Below, in pieces: positions 46,802 through 56,904 of a DNA stretch of 64,000 bases (position 1 is its first letter; every line of letters begins with the position of its first letter). Origin of the DNA: an uncultured Allobosea sp. GTDB lineage: Bacteria; Pseudomonadota; Alphaproteobacteria; Rhizobiales; Beijerinckiaceae. The notes below the pieces were generated by a model. That model was not told the DNA's origin. It saw only the letters and a program-made list of their open reading frames with translations, and ran no database searches. Location of the stretch: positions 18,976 to 82,975 of the forward strand of contig NZ_CAMFKW010000021.1 in assembly GCF_945957345.1 (NCBI RefSeq), in the 5' to 3' direction. Made by a program: the position numbers and the translations under genes.

Positions 46802-47479
46802 GTGAACCAGCCGGAGCAGGAACCGCGCGAGGGCGAACCGCTGAAGCTGAGGGAGCGCGCCTATGCCTCCTTCACCGAGCGGCTGCTGGCGCGCGAGATC
46901 AAGCCTGGCCAGTTCGTGACCCAGCGCGAGCTCGTCGCAATGACGGGCTTTCCGCTCGGCGCCATCCGCGAGCTCGTGCCGCGGCTGGAGGCGGAAGGGC
47001 TGATCAAGACGGTGCCCCAGCGCGGCATGCAGGTCGCGCATGTCGACCTCAACCTGATCCGCAACGCCTTCCAGTTCCGGCTCCTCCTCGAGAAGGAAGC
47101 GACGGCGATCTATACGCAAACGGCGACGGATGCGGAGATCGCCGGGCAGCGCGCCCGTCACGAGGCGATCATCGCGCGGGCCGAGGCCGGCGGCGACGAG
47201 CGCCTGATCGAGGATGCCGAAGACACCGACCGGCTGATGCACGAAGCGATCATCGATCATCTCGACAACGACATCGTCAGCCAGGCCTTCCGGGTGACCT
47301 GGCTGAAGATCAGGCTGATCCGCCAATACGAGACGCGCATCCAGAACCACATCCTGGTGCCGGTGATGCGCGACCACCTCAAGATCATCGCCGCGATCGA
47401 GAGCCGCGACCCCGAGCGCGCCGCGGACGAAATGAGTATCCATATCGGCAACGCCCGCGCGCGGGCGATGCAGTACTGA
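46802..47479 (+). CDS. GntR-family (FadR subfamily) transcriptional regulator
   Basis: GTG start; TQRELVAMTGFPLGAIRELVPRLEAEGLIKTVPQRGMQV. Confidence 0.88.
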   Translation: MNQPEQEPREGEPLKLRERAYASFTERLLAREIKPGQFVTQRELVAMTGFPLGAIRELVPRLEAEGLIKTVPQRGMQVAHVDLNLIRNAFQFRLLLEKEATAIYTQTATDAEIAGQRARHEAIIARAEAGGDERLIEDAEDTDRLMHEAIIDHLDNDIVSQAFRVTWLKIRLIRQYETRIQNHILVPVMRDHLKIIAAIESRDPERAADEMSIHIGNARARAMQY

Positions 47480-47534
47480 AATCCGCAGTCATCACGAGCC
47501 GGAAGAACCGGCCGCTTCCGGGAGGGAACAGGCG

Positions 47535-48527
47535 ATGAAGAAGCAGACGAGGCGCGAATTCATGGCCGCTGCAGCGGCGGGGTCGGCTGCGATCGCGGCG
47601 CCCAATATCCTGAGGGCGCAGGCGCTGGTGCTGCGCTGGGCCGACGGCCAGCCCGCGACCCATCCCTCCTCGCAAGCCGCGGTCAGGGCGGGCGCCGAGA
47701 TCAAGGAGAAGACCGGCGGGCGCATCGACATCCAGTCCTTCCCGAACGGGCAGCTCGGCTCCTCGCGCGACATGGTGGAATCGGTCGCCTCGGGCGCGCT
47801 GACCATGGTGACGGAAGGCGCGGCCCAGCTCGGCCAGTTCGTGCCGCAGCTCTCGATCATCGAGGCGCCCTATATCTGGAAGGATGCGGCGCATATGACG
47901 CGTGCGCTGAAATCCCCCCTGATGGACGAGCTCAACGCCGCGCTCGTCGCCAAGCGCGGCATGCGCATGATCGGGGTGAACTATTACGGCGTGCGCCATG
48001 TCACCAGCGGCAAGAAGGCGATCAACTCCATCGAGGACATGAAGGGCTTCAAGCTGCGCGTGCCGGAGGTCGATACCTTCCGTGCCATGGCGGAAGCCTG
48101 GGGGGCGCGGCCGACGCCGCTCAACTTCTCCGAGCTCTATCTCGCCCTGTCGCAAGGGGCGGTCGACGGACAGGAGAATCCGCTGCCGACCATCGCCTCG
48201 GCCAAGCTCGCAGAGGTCCAGAAATACCTCGTGCTGACCGCGCATATCATCACCCCGCGCCTGGTGATCGTGAACGAGGCGGCCTGGAAGAAGATCCCGC
48301 AGGCCGATCGCGACCTCGTCACCGCGGCGATCGACAAGGCCGCGACCTGGCAGGACAACGAGATCCTGGAGCAGGAAAAGAGCCTCGCCGACAGCCTCGC
48401 CAAAGGCGGCATGACGGTTCTCAAGCCCGATCAGGACGCCTTCCGCAAACCGGTGCTGGCCAGCCTTCCGGCCAAGTTCGAGAGCAAATGGGGCAAGGGG
48501 CTCTGGGACCGCATCCAGGCCCTGTAG
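47535..48527 (+). CDS. dctP: TRAP transporter substrate-binding protein DctP
   Basis: Tat-like leader, GGRIDIQSFPNGQLGSSRDMVESV, LRVPEVDTFRAMAEAWGARPTPLNFSELYLALSQGAVDGQENP. Confidence 0.93.
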   Translation: MKKQTRREFMAAAAAGSAAIAAPNILRAQALVLRWADGQPATHPSSQAAVRAGAEIKEKTGGRIDIQSFPNGQLGSSRDMVESVASGALTMVTEGAAQLGQFVPQLSIIEAPYIWKDAAHMTRALKSPLMDELNAALVAKRGMRMIGVNYYGVRHVTSGKKAINSIEDMKGFKLRVPEVDTFRAMAEAWGARPTPLNFSELYLALSQGAVDGQENPLPTIASAKLAEVQKYLVLTAHIITPRLVIVNEAAWKKIPQADRDLVTAAIDKAATWQDNEILEQEKSLADSLAKGGMTVLKPDQDAFRKPVLASLPAKFESKWGKGLWDRIQAL

Positions 48528-48709
48528 GGGTCTGACCCCCCGTCTCCCCTCCTTCCAGGTCTCCTTCCTTCCAAGCTCTGTGCGAGCGGCGCATGGAAGG
48601 AAGCCCCCAGATCGTTTCCGGCCTTTCCCGGCCCTTTTCGGCGCGCTTTGCAGGCGCGATCGGGAGAGTGCGGGCCCTACCACGGCTTCCATCGCGAAGA
48701 GATATCGTC

Positions 48710-49228
48710 ATGACAATCCTGCTCAAGCTGTTCGACCGCCTGATGGAGGGGCTCGCGGCGGTGCTCATCGTCGCGCTCCTCGTCACCGTCTCGCTCGGCA
48801 TCGTCACGCGCGCCTTCGGCGAGCCGCTGATCTGGACCGACGAGGTTTCGCGCTTCATGATGCTGTGGGTGGCGGTGACGGGCTGGATCCTGGCCAGCCG
48901 CAAGCGCGCCCATATCCGCATCCGCTTCTTCCACGACCTGCTGCCGCCGCCGGCCTGGCGCTCGGCGGAAATTGTGATGCAGCTCGCGATGGTCGTGCTC
49001 GGCCTGCTGATACTCCATTACAGCGTCCACCTCGTCACGGTGAACTGGGACCTCGAGGCGACGACCGTGCCGCTCTCGATGGGGCTGCTCTATGTGCCGA
49101 TGCTGCTGGCCGGTCTCGTCACCGCCTTGCAGGGACTGGCGGAGCTCGTCGACAATATCCGCCTCTGGAACGTCTCGCCGCATGTCGCGCTGCAGGCGGA
49201 GCTTCCGGCTCAGGAGATCGTGGAATGA
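48710..49228 (+). CDS. dctQ: TRAP transporter small permease DctQ
   Basis: 4 TM, VTRAFGEPLIWTDEVSRFMMLWVAVTG. Confidence 0.9.
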   Translation: MTILLKLFDRLMEGLAAVLIVALLVTVSLGIVTRAFGEPLIWTDEVSRFMMLWVAVTGWILASRKRAHIRIRFFHDLLPPPAWRSAEIVMQLAMVVLGLLILHYSVHLVTVNWDLEATTVPLSMGLLYVPMLLAGLVTALQGLAELVDNIRLWNVSPHVALQAELPAQEIVE

Positions 49229-50511
49229 GCACGCTGATCTTTCAGATCGCCGGGGTCTGGCTGCTGTCGATCCTGGCGGGTTTCCCGCTCTTCGCCTCGA
49301 TGGGGCTCGCCGCCTTCGCCTTCGTGCTGATCGGGGACCTCTCGGCCACGATCGTGCCGCAGAAGATGGCGCAGGCGATGAACTCCTTCCCGATCGTCGC
49401 GGCGCCGCTCTTCATCCTGATGGGCAGCATCCTCGGCGCGGCGCGCATCACCGACCGCATCGTGGCTTTCGCCACCGCCGTGATCGGCTGGGTGCGCGGC
49501 GGCTATGCCCATGCCTCGATCCTGACCAGCATGATCTTCGCCGGGATGGTCGGCTCTGCCGTCGCGGATGCGGCGGGTTCGGGCGCAATCGAGATCCGGG
49601 CGATGCGCAAGGCCGGCTACAAGCCGGAAACCGCGGCCGCGATCACGGCGGCCGCAGCGACCGTCGGGCCGATCCTGCCGCCCTCCCTGCCGATGGTGAT
49701 CTACGGCGTCACGGCCGACGTCTCGATCGGCCGGCTGTTCATCGGCGGCGTGATCCCGGGCCTGCTCATGGGCCTTTCGCTGATGGTGATGGTCGCGTTC
49801 ATCGCCAAGCGCCAGGGCTTCCAGAAGCAGCCTTTCCGTGGCTTCCGGGAGATCGCGCGGACCTTCGCGAAGAGCTTCTTCGCCCTGCTCACGCCGCCGA
49901 TCATCCTGGTGGGAATGTTCTCGGGCGCGTTCACGCCGACGGAGGCGGCCGCTGCGGCCTGCCTCTATGCCCTCTTCCTCGGCTTCTTCGTCTATCGCAC
50001 GCTCGAACTGAAGCATCTCGGGCCGATCCTGATCGAGACGGTGGAGACCACCGGCCTCGTCACGGTGCTGGTGATGGCGGCAGGCGCGCTCGGCTGGTGC
50101 ATGTCGATCTCGCGCGTGCCTCAGACGCTGACGCCGCTGATCGTCGAGACGGTCCAGAGCCCGTTGATGTTCCTGCTGGTCTGCAACCTGATCCTGCTCG
50201 TCGTGGGCTGCTTCATGGAGGCGCTGGCGGCGCTCCTGATCCTGATCCCGATCCTGGTTCCCGCGGCGACCAGCTTCGGCATCGATCCGGTCCAGTTCGG
50301 CATCATCATGATCCTGAACCTGATCCTGGGAACGATCCACCCGCCGATCGGGGTCGTGCTCTTCGTGGTGACGCGCATCGCCAACGTCTCCTTCGAGGCG
50401 ATGTCGAAGGCGATCCTGCCCTGGCTCGTGCCGCTGCTCGTGGTCCTGGTGATGATCACGCTGTGGCCACCGCTGACGACCTGGCTGCCGAACCTCCTGA
50501 TGGGGCCCTGA
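49225..50511 (+). CDS. dctM: TRAP transporter large permease DctM
   Basis: SMIFAGMVGSAVADAAGSGAIEIRAM; GVTADVSIGRLFIGGVIPGLLMG; ATGA overlap. Confidence 0.94.
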   Translation: MSTLIFQIAGVWLLSILAGFPLFASMGLAAFAFVLIGDLSATIVPQKMAQAMNSFPIVAAPLFILMGSILGAARITDRIVAFATAVIGWVRGGYAHASILTSMIFAGMVGSAVADAAGSGAIEIRAMRKAGYKPETAAAITAAAATVGPILPPSLPMVIYGVTADVSIGRLFIGGVIPGLLMGLSLMVMVAFIAKRQGFQKQPFRGFREIARTFAKSFFALLTPPIILVGMFSGAFTPTEAAAAACLYALFLGFFVYRTLELKHLGPILIETVETTGLVTVLVMAAGALGWCMSISRVPQTLTPLIVETVQSPLMFLLVCNLILLVVGCFMEALAALLILIPILVPAATSFGIDPVQFGIIMILNLILGTIHPPIGVVLFVVTRIANVSFEAMSKAILPWLVPLLVVLVMITLWPPLTTWLPNLLMGP

Positions 50512-50530
50512 ACCGGAGCCGGAGCGCACT

Positions 50531-50632
50531 TAAAGCAACTGCGCAATTCTCCGAATCGCACCGTTGCTCTAAGTCTTTATTCTATAGCATTTTCTTCACG
50601 CGAACCGGGGACCCCTTCGCTCGAAAATGCTC
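50531..50632 (+). repeat. T-rich-linker intergenic repeat, copy A
   Basis: taaagcaactgcgcaattctccgaatcgcaccgttgctcta-agtctttattctat-agcattttcttcacgcgaaccgg...ttcgctcgaaaatgctct. Confidence 0.7.
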
Positions 50633-51583
50633 TCAGCTCTCCGGCTCGCCGCCATGGTCGAGATAGCGATCGACCGGAAGGACGATGTCCTCGTCCAGCG
50701 TGCCGATCGCATCCTCGTCCTTGTCCTTGTAGGGGATCGCCTTCAGCACGTAGCGGATGGCGTTGAGGCGGGCGCGGAGCTTGTCGTTGCTGCGCACGAC
50801 ATGCCAGGGCGCGGCCTTCTTCGAGGTCCGGGCCAGCATCTCGTCGAAGGCGCGGGAATAGTCGTCGAAGCGCGGGATCGCCTCGAAATCGATCGGCGAG
50901 AGCTTCCAGCGCTTGAGCGGGTCGTGCCAGCGGGCGTGCAGGCGCGTCATCTGCATCTCGCGTCCGATGGTCAGGAAGAGCTTGATCAGGCGCACGCCGT
51001 CACGGACGAGCATGCCCTCGAAGGCCGGCGCCTCATCAAGGAAATGCTCGGTCTCCTCTGGCGTGCAGAAGCCCATGACGCGCTCGACGCCGGCGCGGTT
51101 GTACCAGGAGCGGTCGAAGAAGACGATCTCGCCGGCGGTCGGCATCTCGGCGGCATAGCGCTGGAAATACCACTGGCCCTTCTCGGTGTCGGACGGCTTG
51201 GGCAGGGCGACGATGCGGGCCTGCCGTGGATTGAGATGCTGGGTGAAGCGGGCGATGGTGCCGCCCTTGCCGGCGCCGTCGCGCCCCTCGAAAACGATGA
51301 CGATGCGTTCGCCATGCTTGGCAGCCCAGCGTGTCAGCTTCTGCAATTCGATCTGCAGCGGCTCCATCTCGCGATTGTAGCGCTTGCGCTTCATCCGCTT
51401 GCCATAGGGATAGTTTCCGCTGTGATAGGCGGCGTCGATGATCGCTTCCGGCAGGCTGTCGGCTTCGATGTCGAAGCCCTTGGCCTTGCCGGACTTGGCG
51501 CGCGCCTTGGCCGTCCTGTCGTCGTCTTCCGACGGCAGGACGATGCGATCCTTCACGTCCGAGCCTGAGAATTTCTTCGCCAT
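50633..51583 (-). CDS. ppk2: Polyphosphate kinase 2 family protein
   Basis: VIVFEGRDGAGKGGTIARFTQHLNPR Walker A, FFDRSWYNRAGVERVMGF. Confidence 0.95.
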   Translation of the reverse strand: MAKKFSGSDVKDRIVLPSEDDDRTAKARAKSGKAKGFDIEADSLPEAIIDAAYHSGNYPYGKRMKRKRYNREMEPLQIELQKLTRWAAKHGERIVIVFEGRDGAGKGGTIARFTQHLNPRQARIVALPKPSDTEKGQWYFQRYAAEMPTAGEIVFFDRSWYNRAGVERVMGFCTPEETEHFLDEAPAFEGMLVRDGVRLIKLFLTIGREMQMTRLHARWHDPLKRWKLSPIDFEAIPRFDDYSRAFDEMLARTSKKAAPWHVVRSNDKLRARLNAIRYVLKAIPYKDKDEDAIGTLDEDIVLPVDRYLDHGGEPES

Positions 51584-51617
51584 CGAGATGTCTCCGCTTT
51601 GCCGACAGCCTAGCCGG

Positions 51618-51713
51618 CTAGAGCAAATCCGCAATTCCCCGAATGGCGGAATGGTTCTAGCTCCTTGTTCTGTCACATTTTCTTCATGCAAGCCGATGTC
51701 CGGTTCGCTTGCA
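51618..51713 (+). repeat. T-rich-linker intergenic repeat, copy B (diverged)
   Basis: ctagagcaaatccgcaattccccgaatggcggaatggttctag-ctccttgttctgtc-acattttcttcatgcaagccgatgtccggttcgcttgcag. Confidence 0.65.
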
Positions 51714-51806
51714 GAAGCTCCGGGCCACGGAAGGGAATTGACGCCCGCTGCGCTTCCGCTCAGGAAGAGGCCCCGTCGGCATCCGCCGTCTATTTTCGGG
51801 TTCTCC

Positions 51807-52865
51807 ATGGTCAATCTTTCGGCTTCCAATGCCGCGCTGGTGCGGGACGTGGTCGAGGCGTTCGGCGCGCCGGCCGTGCTGCTCGACGGGCAGGGCGTGG
51901 CGCAGGCGCTGAGCCCGGCCATGCCCGTCCTGATCCCGGGGCTGGCGGTCGGCAAGCTGCTGGCGCTCGTGCTGCGCGACCCCGATCTCAACGACGCGAT
52001 CGAGCATGTCGCGCTCGAGGGCGGACGCAAGACCGTCGAACTTGTCGAGCGCGTCCCGGTCGAGCGGACCTTCCGCATCCATATCGCGGCGCTGCGCGAC
52101 AGCGGTTTGCGTCACGCGACGCTGCTGACCTTCCAGGATCTGAGCGAGCAGCGCGTGATCGAGCGCATGCGCGTCGATTTCGTCGCTAATGCCAGCCATG
52201 AATTGCGTACGCCGCTCGCCTCGCTGCTCGGCTTCGTCGAGACCTTGCAAGGCCCGGCGCGCAACGACGAGCGGGCGCGCGAGCGCTTCCTCGGCATCAT
52301 GCGCGAGCAGGGCCTGCGGATGGCGCGGCTGGTCGACGACCTCTTGTCGCTGTCACGGATCGAGCAGCGCGCTCATGTCGCGCCGGACACGCCGGTCGAC
52401 CTGGCCGGTATCGCCCGCGAGATCGTGGATTCGCTGACGCTGATGGCGCGCGAACGCGACGTCACGCTGTCGCTGAGGAAGCCGCGCGAGGCGCTGCAGG
52501 TGCCGGGCGACCGCGATGAGTTGCTGCGCCTCATGGAGAACCTCGTCGAGAACGCCATCAAATACGGCAAGCCCGGCGGGGAGGTCGTGATCGCTGTCGA
52601 GACCGGCGATAGCGAGGCGAGCTTCAGCGTGCGCGACGACGGGCCGGGGATCGCGCCGGAGCATCTGCCGCGCCTGACCGAGCGCTTCTACCGGGTCGAC
52701 ACGGCCGCGAGCCGCGAGGCCGGTGGCACGGGCCTGGGTCTCGCCATCGTCAAGCATATCGTGCTGCGCCATCGCGGGCGCCTGACGATCGAGAGCAAGC
52801 CGGGCGAGGGCGCGACCTTCAAGGCGATCCTGCCGCGTTTCGAGGCGGGACGCGCCCACGGCTAG
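51807..52865 (+). CDS. phoR: Phosphate regulon sensor histidine kinase PhoR
   Basis: VDFVANASHELRTPLASLLGFVETL H-box, NLVENAIKYG N-box, GTGLGLAIVKHI; upstream of pstS. Confidence 0.9.
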   Translation: MVNLSASNAALVRDVVEAFGAPAVLLDGQGVAQALSPAMPVLIPGLAVGKLLALVLRDPDLNDAIEHVALEGGRKTVELVERVPVERTFRIHIAALRDSGLRHATLLTFQDLSEQRVIERMRVDFVANASHELRTPLASLLGFVETLQGPARNDERARERFLGIMREQGLRMARLVDDLLSLSRIEQRAHVAPDTPVDLAGIAREIVDSLTLMARERDVTLSLRKPREALQVPGDRDELLRLMENLVENAIKYGKPGGEVVIAVETGDSEASFSVRDDGPGIAPEHLPRLTERFYRVDTAASREAGGTGLGLAIVKHIVLRHRGRLTIESKPGEGATFKAILPRFEAGRAHG

Positions 52866-52905
52866 TCCGTGCATGCAGGGCATTCATGACAGCTTTCATG
52901 ACGGA

Positions 52906-52923
52906 TTGTCATTTGGCTGTCAT
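52906..52923 (+). promoter_or_regulatory. Pho box upstream of pstS
   Basis: TTGTCAT-ttgg-CTGTCAT: two 7-mers at 11-bp spacing; extra ATGACAG/ATGACGG half sites at 886-904. Confidence 0.8.
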
Positions 52924-52979
52924 ACAGAGGGTGTTCTGACAGGGCCGTTGCATATAGCGACCCAATGAGGACATCTCAC

Positions 52980-54005
52980 ATGCGCAAGATTCTCGTTCTC
53001 GCGGCCGTTGCCGCCGGGATCGCCGGTTCCGCCCAGGCTGCCGACATCACCGGCGCCGGCGCGACCTTTCCCTTCCCGATCTATGCCAAGTGGGCCGAGG
53101 CCTACAAGAAAGACACGGGCACCGGCCTGAACTACCAGTCGATCGGCTCGGGTGGCGGCATCCGCCAGATCAAGGCCAAGACCGTCGCCTTCGGCGCCAC
53201 CGACGCCCCGCTCAAGGGCGAGGATCTGAGCAAGGACGGCCTGATCCAGTTCCCGACCGTGATGGGCGGCGTCGTGCCGGCCGTGAACATCGCCGGCGTC
53301 GAGCCGGGCAAGCTCAAGCTCTCGGGCGAGATCATCGCCCAGATCTATCTGGGCGACATCAAGAAGTGGAACGACCCGAAGATCGTCGCGCTCAACGCCG
53401 GCGTCACCCTGCCGGACGCGAACATCAACCCGGTCTATCGTTCGGACGGCTCGGGCACGACCTTCGTGTTCACCGACTACCTCTCCAAGGTCTCGGCCGA
53501 GTGGAAGTCCAAGATCGGCAACAACACGTCGGTGCAGTGGCCGGTCGGCATCGGCGGCAAGGGCAACGAGGGCGTCTCGGCCTCGGTCAAGCAGGTCGCC
53601 AACTCGATCGGCTATGTCGAATATGCCTATGCCAAGCAGAACAAGCTCTCGTACGCCCTGGTGAAGAACGCCGACGGCAACTTCCCGGCGCCGGAAGAGA
53701 AGGCCTTCCAGGCCGCCGCCGCCAACGCCAACTGGCAGGAGCAGCCCGGCTTCGGCATCTCGCTGAACAACCAGAAGGGTGCGCAGGCCTGGCCGATCAC
53801 CTCGGCGACCTTCATCCTGGTCTATGCCAAGCCGGAGAAGCCGGAAGAGACCCAGGCTGCCCTGAAGTTCTTCGACTGGGCCTACAAGAACGGCGACAAG
53901 CTCGCCAGCGACCTCGACTACGTCGCCCTGCCGGCGAACGTGAAGGACCAGGTCCGCAACGCCTGGAAGGGCGTGACCGACAACGCCGGCAAGCCGATCT
54001 TCTGA
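52980..54005 (+). CDS. pstS: Phosphate ABC transporter substrate-binding protein
   Basis: ITGAGATFPFPIYAKWAEAYKKDTGTGLNYQSIGSGGGIRQI. Confidence 0.97.
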   Translation: MRKILVLAAVAAGIAGSAQAADITGAGATFPFPIYAKWAEAYKKDTGTGLNYQSIGSGGGIRQIKAKTVAFGATDAPLKGEDLSKDGLIQFPTVMGGVVPAVNIAGVEPGKLKLSGEIIAQIYLGDIKKWNDPKIVALNAGVTLPDANINPVYRSDGSGTTFVFTDYLSKVSAEWKSKIGNNTSVQWPVGIGGKGNEGVSASVKQVANSIGYVEYAYAKQNKLSYALVKNADGNFPAPEEKAFQAAAANANWQEQPGFGISLNNQKGAQAWPITSATFILVYAKPEKPEETQAALKFFDWAYKNGDKLASDLDYVALPANVKDQVRNAWKGVTDNAGKPIF

Positions 54006-54142
54006 TCGCTGCCACCGAACAGGCGAGGCGGGTTTCGACCCGCCTCGCCATCCTCTTCAAGCCCCCATCCTGAGGAGCCCCCGTTCGGGATGCTCTTCAG
54101 GATGAGGGCTGGGATCGGGCGGACCCACCGACGATCCCGGCC

Positions 54143-55138
54143 ATGCCACCGGAGCCTCCGCGGATGACCGCAGCAACCGACATGACGAGCATTCCCGGCG
54201 CGACGCCGATCGTGCGGAAGACGCCGAAGGCGACCTTCGATGTCATCTTCCGCAATGCCAGCTTCGGCGCCGCGCTGCTGGTGCTGGTGCTGCTCGCCGG
54301 CATCATGGTCTCGATGGTCATCGGCGGCTGGCCGGCCTTCCGCGAATTCGGCCTCGGCTTCATCACCTCCAGCGTCTGGGATACGCAGAACGAGCAATAT
54401 GGCGCCTGGCCGGCGATCGTCGGCACGCTCTCGACGGCGCTGATCGCGCTGGTGATCGGCGTGCCGCTCTCGCTCGGCATCGCGGTCTACCTGACCCAGC
54501 TCGCTCCGGCCTGGTTCAAGAAGCCGGTCGCGACCGCGATCGAGCTGCTCGCCGCCGTGCCCTCGATCATTTACGGCATGTGGGGCCTGTTCGTCTTCGT
54601 GCCGCTCTTCGCGGCCTATGTGCAGATCCCGCTCTCGAACATCGTCGAGGGCATTCCGATCGTCGGCACGGTGCTCTACTCGCGCTCTCCTTCGGGGCTG
54701 GGCATCTTCACCGCCGGCATCATCCTCGCCTTCATGATCGTGCCGTTCATCGCCTCGATCACCCGCGACATGCTGGAGCAGATCCCGTCCGTGCTGCGCG
54801 AGAGCGCCTACGGCATCGGCGCGACGACCTGGGAGGTCGTGCGCCACGTCCTGGTGCCGCAGGCCGGCGTTTCGATCATCGGCGCGGTGATGCTCGGCCT
54901 CGGCCGTGCGCTCGGCGAGACCATGGCGGTGACCTTCGTGGTCGGCAACGCCAACCGGCTCTCGGCCTCGATCCTCGATCCCGGCTCGACCATCGCCTCG
55001 CGCATCGCCAACGAATTCAACGAGGCGCTGGGCCTGCAGCTCAACTCGCTGATCGCGCTTGGCTGCATCCTGTTCTTCGTCACCTTCGTCGTCCTCGTCA
55101 TCGCGCGACTGCTGGTCGCCCGCGTCAAGCGCTACTGA
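54143..55138 (+). CDS. pstC: Phosphate ABC transporter permease PstC
   Basis: [53 protein letters not shown]. Confidence 0.95.
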   Translation: MPPEPPRMTAATDMTSIPGATPIVRKTPKATFDVIFRNASFGAALLVLVLLAGIMVSMVIGGWPAFREFGLGFITSSVWDTQNEQYGAWPAIVGTLSTALIALVIGVPLSLGIAVYLTQLAPAWFKKPVATAIELLAAVPSIIYGMWGLFVFVPLFAAYVQIPLSNIVEGIPIVGTVLYSRSPSGLGIFTAGIILAFMIVPFIASITRDMLEQIPSVLRESAYGIGATTWEVVRHVLVPQAGVSIIGAVMLGLGRALGETMAVTFVVGNANRLSASILDPGSTIASRIANEFNEALGLQLNSLIALGCILFFVTFVVLVIARLLVARVKRY

Positions 55139-55149
55139 GGCTCATCTCC

Positions 55150-56034
55150 ATGACCATGACGACTTCGCCTCGCGAATTGCCGCATCAGCCCTGGGGCCGC
55201 GTGCGCCAGTCCCGCCGCACCGCCGACCGGCTGATGAAAATCATCGCCACCGGCTTCACCTTCACCGCCATCTTCGTGCTGTTCTGGATCCTCGGGATGC
55301 TCGTGGTGAAGGGCATCGGCGGCCTTTCGCTCGCGACCTTCACGGCGGTCACCCCCGGCCCCGGCACGGAAGGCGGCGGCATCGCCAACGCCATCGTCGG
55401 CTCCTTCGTGCTGACCTTCCTCGGCATCGCCATCGCGACGCCGATCGGCGTGCTGGCCGGCACCTGGCTCGCGGAATACGGCCGCGGCTCGAAGCTCGCC
55501 AACCTGATCCGCTTCATCAACGACATCCTGCTCTCGGCGCCGTCGATCCTGATCGGCCTGTTCGTCTACGTCATCCTGGTCGAGCCGTTCCGCGGCTATT
55601 CGGGCTGGGCCGGCGGCGTCGCGCTCGGCATCATCGCGATCCCGGTCATCGTGCGCACCACCGAGGACATGCTGAACCTCGTCCCCGGCCCGCTACGCGA
55701 AGCTGGCGCCGCGCTCGGCGCGCCGCCCTCCGTCGTCATCACCTCGGTGACCTGGCGCGCGGCCAAGGCCGGCATGGTCACCGGCATCCTGCTGGCGCTC
55801 GCCCGCATCGCCGGCGAGACCGCGCCGCTGCTCTTCACCGCGCTCAACAACAATTTCTGGTTCTCGCCGACGCTCACCGGCGGCGTCTCCAACCTGCCGG
55901 TGACGATCTATCAGTTCGCCTCCGCCCCTTACGAGAACTGGCAGCAGCTCGCCTGGGCCGGCTCGCTCATCATCACCGTCTCGATCCTCGTGCTCTCGCT
56001 CGTTGCCCGGCGTATCGTCGCCGGCAGCAAGTAG
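55150..56034 (+). CDS. pstA: Phosphate ABC transporter permease PstA
   Basis: [30 protein letters not shown]; follows pstC. Confidence 0.95.
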   Translation: MTMTTSPRELPHQPWGRVRQSRRTADRLMKIIATGFTFTAIFVLFWILGMLVVKGIGGLSLATFTAVTPGPGTEGGGIANAIVGSFVLTFLGIAIATPIGVLAGTWLAEYGRGSKLANLIRFINDILLSAPSILIGLFVYVILVEPFRGYSGWAGGVALGIIAIPVIVRTTEDMLNLVPGPLREAGAALGAPPSVVITSVTWRAAKAGMVTGILLALARIAGETAPLLFTALNNNFWFSPTLTGGVSNLPVTIYQFASAPYENWQQLAWAGSLIITVSILVLSLVARRIVAGSK

Positions 56035-56074
56035 AGCTTGAAACCAACCCGGTCGCGACCGACCTTGAGGACCC

Positions 56075-56881
56075 ATGTCGATGCTTTCGACCCTTGAACT
56101 CTCCCCCCAGTCGCTGGATGCCGAGGCGCCCGTCCGGATCGCGGTGAAGAACCTCGATTTCTACTACGGCGAGCACAAGGCGCTGAAGAACATCAACCTC
56201 GACTTCCGCGACCGGCACGTCACGGCGCTGATCGGCCCCTCGGGCTGCGGCAAGTCGACCCTGCTGCGCATCTTCAACCGCATCTACTCGCTCTATCCGG
56301 AGCAGCGCGCGGAAGGGCAGATCATGCTCGACGGCCGCAACATCATCTCGAACGACGTCGACGTGAACGAATTGCGCTCGCGCGTCGGCATGGTCTTCCA
56401 GAAGCCGACGCCGTTCCCGATGTCGATCTACGACAACGTCGCCTTCGGCATCCGCCTCTACGAGAAGCCGCCGAAGTCGGAGCTCGACGACCGCGTCGAG
56501 GGGGCCCTGCGCCGCGCCGCGCTCTGGGACGAGGTCAAGGACAAGCTGAAGAGCTCGGGCATGGGTCTCTCCGGCGGCCAGCAGCAGCGCCTGTGCATCG
56601 CGCGCACTATAGCGCAGAAGCCGGAAGTGATCCTGTTCGACGAGCCGACTTCGGCGCTCGACCCGATCTCGACCGGCAAGATCGAGGACCTGCTGGAGCA
56701 GCTCAAGAGCGATTTCACCATCGCCATCGTCACGCACAACATGCAGCAGGCGGCGCGCATCTCGCAGTACACGGCGTTCATGTATCTCGGCGAGGTCATC
56801 GAGTTCGCGCCGACCAACACGATCTTCATGAACCCCGCCAAGAAGCAGACCCAGGACTACGTCACCGGCCGTTTCGGCTAA
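56075..56881 (+). CDS. pstB: Phosphate ABC transporter ATP-binding protein
   Basis: [48 protein letters not shown]. Confidence 0.97.
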   Translation: MSMLSTLELSPQSLDAEAPVRIAVKNLDFYYGEHKALKNINLDFRDRHVTALIGPSGCGKSTLLRIFNRIYSLYPEQRAEGQIMLDGRNIISNDVDVNELRSRVGMVFQKPTPFPMSIYDNVAFGIRLYEKPPKSELDDRVEGALRRAALWDEVKDKLKSSGMGLSGGQQQRLCIARTIAQKPEVILFDEPTSALDPISTGKIEDLLEQLKSDFTIAIVTHNMQQAARISQYTAFMYLGEVIEFAPTNTIFMNPAKKQTQDYVTGRFG

Positions 56882-56904
56882 GCGGCGACGAGGAGGACTA
56901 CGCC

